Source of the DNA: CALVGQ01 sp964370435
GTDB lineage: Bacteria; Bacillota_I; Bacilli_A; Erysipelotrichales; Erysipelotrichaceae
DNA length: 45,432 nucleotides
Reading direction: 5' to 3'
Assembly: GCA_964370435.1 (NCBI GenBank)
Contig: CAYJJG010000013.1
Coordinates: 1 to 45,432 of the forward strand
The position numbers and the translations under genes were made by a program. Below the pieces are notes generated by a model. It saw nothing but the letters and a program-made list of their open reading frames with translations. It was not told the DNA's origin and made no database searches. Positions 43,417-45,432 of the stretch are shown here, one piece after another; positions within the stretch are counted from its first letter, which is position 1, and every line of letters starts with the position of its first letter.

Positions 43417-43436
43417 TTACTATAATACCATAGTAA
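43417..43436 (-). promoter_or_regulatory. Dyad upstream of the lactate dehydrogenase operon
   Basis: TTACTAT-N6-ATAGTAA, perfect 7-base arms, about 55 bases before the etfB start. A TATAAT (minus strand, near 43405) lies downstream of it. A GntR-type or other regulator site is possible; no regulator gene adjoins. Confidence 0.4.
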
Positions 43437-43468
43437 GTTTCCTTCCTACTATTAATCTTGTATAAATT

Positions 43469-44941
43469 TCAATCTTTCAAACGCTCTTGCATTGCTTTTC
43501 TAAGTGTTCTCATCACTTTTAAACGTGCATATTTTTTATCATTTCCTTCCACAATAATCCATGGAGCATTTTTAGTAGAAGTTTTTTTAATCATATCATC
43601 AATCGCTACTTCATACACATCCCATTTTTCTCTATTACGCCAATCCTCATCAGTCATTTTATATTGTTTTTCTGGATTTTCTAAACGATCATTAAAGCGC
43701 TCTAATTGTGTTTCTTGATCAATATGAATAAAGAACTTTAATACAATAGCTCCAAAATCACTTAAGCTATTTTCAAATTCATTCATCTCGTTATAAGCTT
43801 GTGACCATCTTTTTTCACTAGTTAAATTTTCTAATCTTTCTACCATTACCCGCCCATACCATGAGCGATCAAATATAGCTATATGCCCTGTTTTGGGAAC
43901 TTTTTTCCAGAAACGATATAAATAATGTTTATGTAGTTCTTCTTTTGTAGGTGCCGCAATAGAGTAAACATCTAGCCCTCTTGCATCCAGTGACCACGAT
44001 AATCTTCGTATCGCTCCTCCTTTACCAGCTGCATCCCAACCTTCAAAAGCTATTATAACAGGTATTTTTTTCGCATAAATCTGGCTATGTAAATCTAATA
44101 ATTTTTCTCTTTCTTCTTTATACATAGCTTTATATTCTTCATCCTCTACCTTTTTATTTAAATCAACTTGTGATAAAAGTGGCATAGTTAGTAGAGCACT
44201 ATCTTTTAGATTATCCATCTTTTGTTTATGTTTAACACCATTTTTCAATACTTCTTTTATTTGTGTAGTTAAAAGTGTCAATAACTGAAATAAACCTTTT
44301 TCACGATCATCATTATCAATGATGTGCCAAGGTGCAAAATCACTATTAGTATCTTCTAGTAATGAGCTTCTCGCTTGTAAAATAGATTTATAATCTTCAT
44401 GTTCTTCCCAATCTTTCTTAGTAACTTGCCAACGATGTGCTTTACTTTCATCCAACTTGGACAATCTTTTTTCTTGTTCATTTTTGCTAATATGTAAAAA
44501 GAATTTTAAAATCAGATAGCCATCATCTACTAACTGCCGTTCAAACACTTGAACTTCATCAATATATTTCTTAGTTTCTTTTTCTTTATCGATTACCATC
44601 TCAATAGCTTTATTGTACCAACCTTCATAGAATATTGCGATTTCTCCTTTTAAAGGTATGTCACACCAAAAATCAAATAACGGTGGTCTTCTTTTAACGA
44701 AGTGATTTTTAGTACTACTAATCGTATGAATTTTATAGTTCCTTGGCTCCATTCGCGCATTGATAAAACTAAGCATACTACCTTTTCCAGCAGCAGTTAA
44801 ACCATCTAACAAAATGATTACTGGAATTTTATTATCCACTAGTTTTTGTTGTAGCACAAAAAGTTCTTTCTGCATGTTTTTTATTTCTTTTTTTATATTT
44901 AAATCTTTTTTTATCACAACTTCTTTAAAATTACTCAACAT
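43469..44941 (-). CDS. pap: Polyphosphate:AMP phosphotransferase (tandem PPK2 domains)
   Basis: 490 residues with two PPK2 domains. The second has a full active site: GWDAAGKGG (Walker A) and FDRSWYGRVMVER (Walker B and lid). The first keeps GLTAAGKGS but has FYEGWYNKA, lacking the Asp and Arg, so it looks inactive, as known for class II PPK2. It makes ADP from AMP and polyphosphate. The start ATG at 44941 follows GGAGG; a GTG at 44956 overlaps that site and is rejected. Complements ppk1 at 16284-18419. Confidence 0.92.
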   Translation of the reverse strand: MLSNFKEVVIKKDLNIKKEIKNMQKELFVLQQKLVDNKIPVIILLDGLTAAGKGSMLSFINARMEPRNYKIHTISSTKNHFVKRRPPLFDFWCDIPLKGEIAIFYEGWYNKAIEMVIDKEKETKKYIDEVQVFERQLVDDGYLILKFFLHISKNEQEKRLSKLDESKAHRWQVTKKDWEEHEDYKSILQARSSLLEDTNSDFAPWHIIDNDDREKGLFQLLTLLTTQIKEVLKNGVKHKQKMDNLKDSALLTMPLLSQVDLNKKVEDEEYKAMYKEEREKLLDLHSQIYAKKIPVIIAFEGWDAAGKGGAIRRLSWSLDARGLDVYSIAAPTKEELHKHYLYRFWKKVPKTGHIAIFDRSWYGRVMVERLENLTSEKRWSQAYNEMNEFENSLSDFGAIVLKFFIHIDQETQLERFNDRLENPEKQYKMTDEDWRNREKWDVYEVAIDDMIKKTSTKNAPWIIVEGNDKKYARLKVMRTLRKAMQERLKD

Positions 44942-45039
44942 ATTAACTTCCTCCACTATTATTATAGTATAAGCGAGTGCGAGATTAAACTATAATTTGT
45001 ACAACAATTACCTTTAAGCATTATGAAAATTTCACTTTC

Positions 45040-45070
45040 TAACTTATAAAGTTAAAATCTTTATAAGTTA
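45040..45070. repeat. 12-bp perfect inverted repeat
   Basis: TAACTTATAAAG (45040-45051), 7-base loop, CTTTATAAGTTA (45059-45070). No T-run follows on either strand, so it is not a normal terminator. It lies between the surface-protein terminator and the phosphotransferase gene, 100 bases before that gene's start. Confidence 0.7.
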
Positions 45071-45123
45071 CCTATATGTGATTAAATACGAATATCTTTT
45101 GACCTATAAAACTATTCAACCAC

Positions 45124-45157
45124 AAAAAAAGTACTGTATTTATTAATGCAGTACTTT
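45124..45157 (-). terminator. Terminator of the surface protein gene
   Basis: Minus strand AAAGTACTG (45157-45149), 12-base loop, CAGTACTTT (45136-45128), then T to 45124. It lies 18 bases past the stop codon. Confidence 0.88.
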
Positions 45158-45175
45158 CTTATTCTTGATTATAAC

Positions 45176-45432
45176 TTAGTGTAATTCTTTTTTCTTAGAT
45201 TTTTTCAATAGAATTATAATAATTAGTGCTGAGCTTCCCATTAGCAATGCCCATAATCCCAAATTGATAATATCGCTAGTATCTGCCGGAGTATATGTTC
45301 CTTCAGGTGATACTGTATCTGGTGTAGTACCAGTTTCAGTTTCAGGCGATGGATTGATTGTAGGCGTTGGTGTTGGCACAACTTTATCTTCTAATTTTGG
45401 ATAAAGTGTAACTGGTTCAGTTATCGGAGTAT
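45176..45432 (-). CDS. C-terminal end of a cell-surface protein (5' part outside window)
   Basis: 85 codons open to the window edge. A Pro/Thr/Glu-rich stretch (PTPTPTINPSPETETG) is followed by PADTSDIINLG, one hydrophobic segment and a basic tail KKSKKKELH. This is the layout of sortase-anchored surface proteins. The usual LPxTG is absent; PADTSD stands where PxTGD is normal, so it could be a variant sorting signal or a plain membrane anchor. The rest of the protein, and so its function, is outside the window. Confidence 0.7.
   Translation of the reverse strand, partial: TPITEPVTLYPKLEDKVVPTPTPTINPSPETETGTTPDTVSPEGTYTPADTSDIINLGLWALLMGSSALIIIILLKKSKKKELH

Noticed and set aside
1..45432. tRNA, rRNA, transposase or prophage genes
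   Set aside because: None was found on reading both strands; the only broken gene is the YD-repeat remnant.

Overview
The window reads as one stretch of an AT-rich, low-GC Gram-positive (Bacillota) chromosome. Supporting signs are AGGAGG-type ribosome binding sites, sigma-A promoters (TTGACA-N17-TATAAT), a T-box leader, lipoprotein signal peptides, a sortase-like C-terminus, and TGA used as a stop. The gene content (SaCas9-like type II CRISPR, Etf-linked lactate dehydrogenase, PPK1 plus PAP, oxygen-independent QueH) fits an anaerobic gut-type firmicute, perhaps near Erysipelotrichia. That placement is inference. No tRNA, rRNA, insertion sequence or CRISPR array is visible.

Layout. 1-4067: type II CRISPR-Cas on the minus strand: cas9, a tracrRNA gene whose promoter lies in the 3' end of cas9, then cas1, which is cut by the window edge. 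4167-5668: arsR-acr3 arsenite efflux with two identical-geometry operators. 5747-7376: ABC exporter. 7423-12894: divergent block of a Crp/Fnr regulator plus NitT/TauT-type ABC importer on one side and, on the other, a Cys-rich G3E-type GTPase, a lone ABC ATPase and a signal-less binding-protein-like protein; this is the best candidate for an undescribed system. 12891-18419: MFS protein, XRE-TPR regulator, radical SAM protein and PPK1. 18553-18705: four phased TTCACA-type boxes, a -10 box, a C-rich stretch and a terminator, proposed as a phosphate-responsive small RNA gene or attenuated leader upstream of ppk1. 18719-21301: polar amino acid ABC importer under a T-box (probable specifier CGC, Arg). 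21395-25963: M18 aminopeptidase, YD-repeat remnant, patatin, amidase and two small proteins. 26069-30831: tgt-queA-queH-mgtE and mntP. 31116-32954: DEDDh exonuclease and an Fe-S aldo/keto reductase. 33071-39831: LacI-type regulator and an ABC importer operon with a glycerophosphodiesterase and a PHP phosphoesterase. 39959-43364: lctBCD-like electron-bifurcating lactate dehydrogenase. 43469-44941: polyphosphate:AMP phosphotransferase. 45176-45432: C-terminus of a surface protein.

Themes. Phosphate and polyphosphate handling recurs (ppk1, PAP, the phosphodiesterase operon, the Pho-like boxes), as does metal handling (arsenite, Mg, Mn, and the unexplained GTPase cluster). Most genes lie in tight operons with overlapping starts and stops, separated by clear intrinsic terminators. 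Positions and motifs were read by eye; family assignments rest on recognised motifs and not on database searches.
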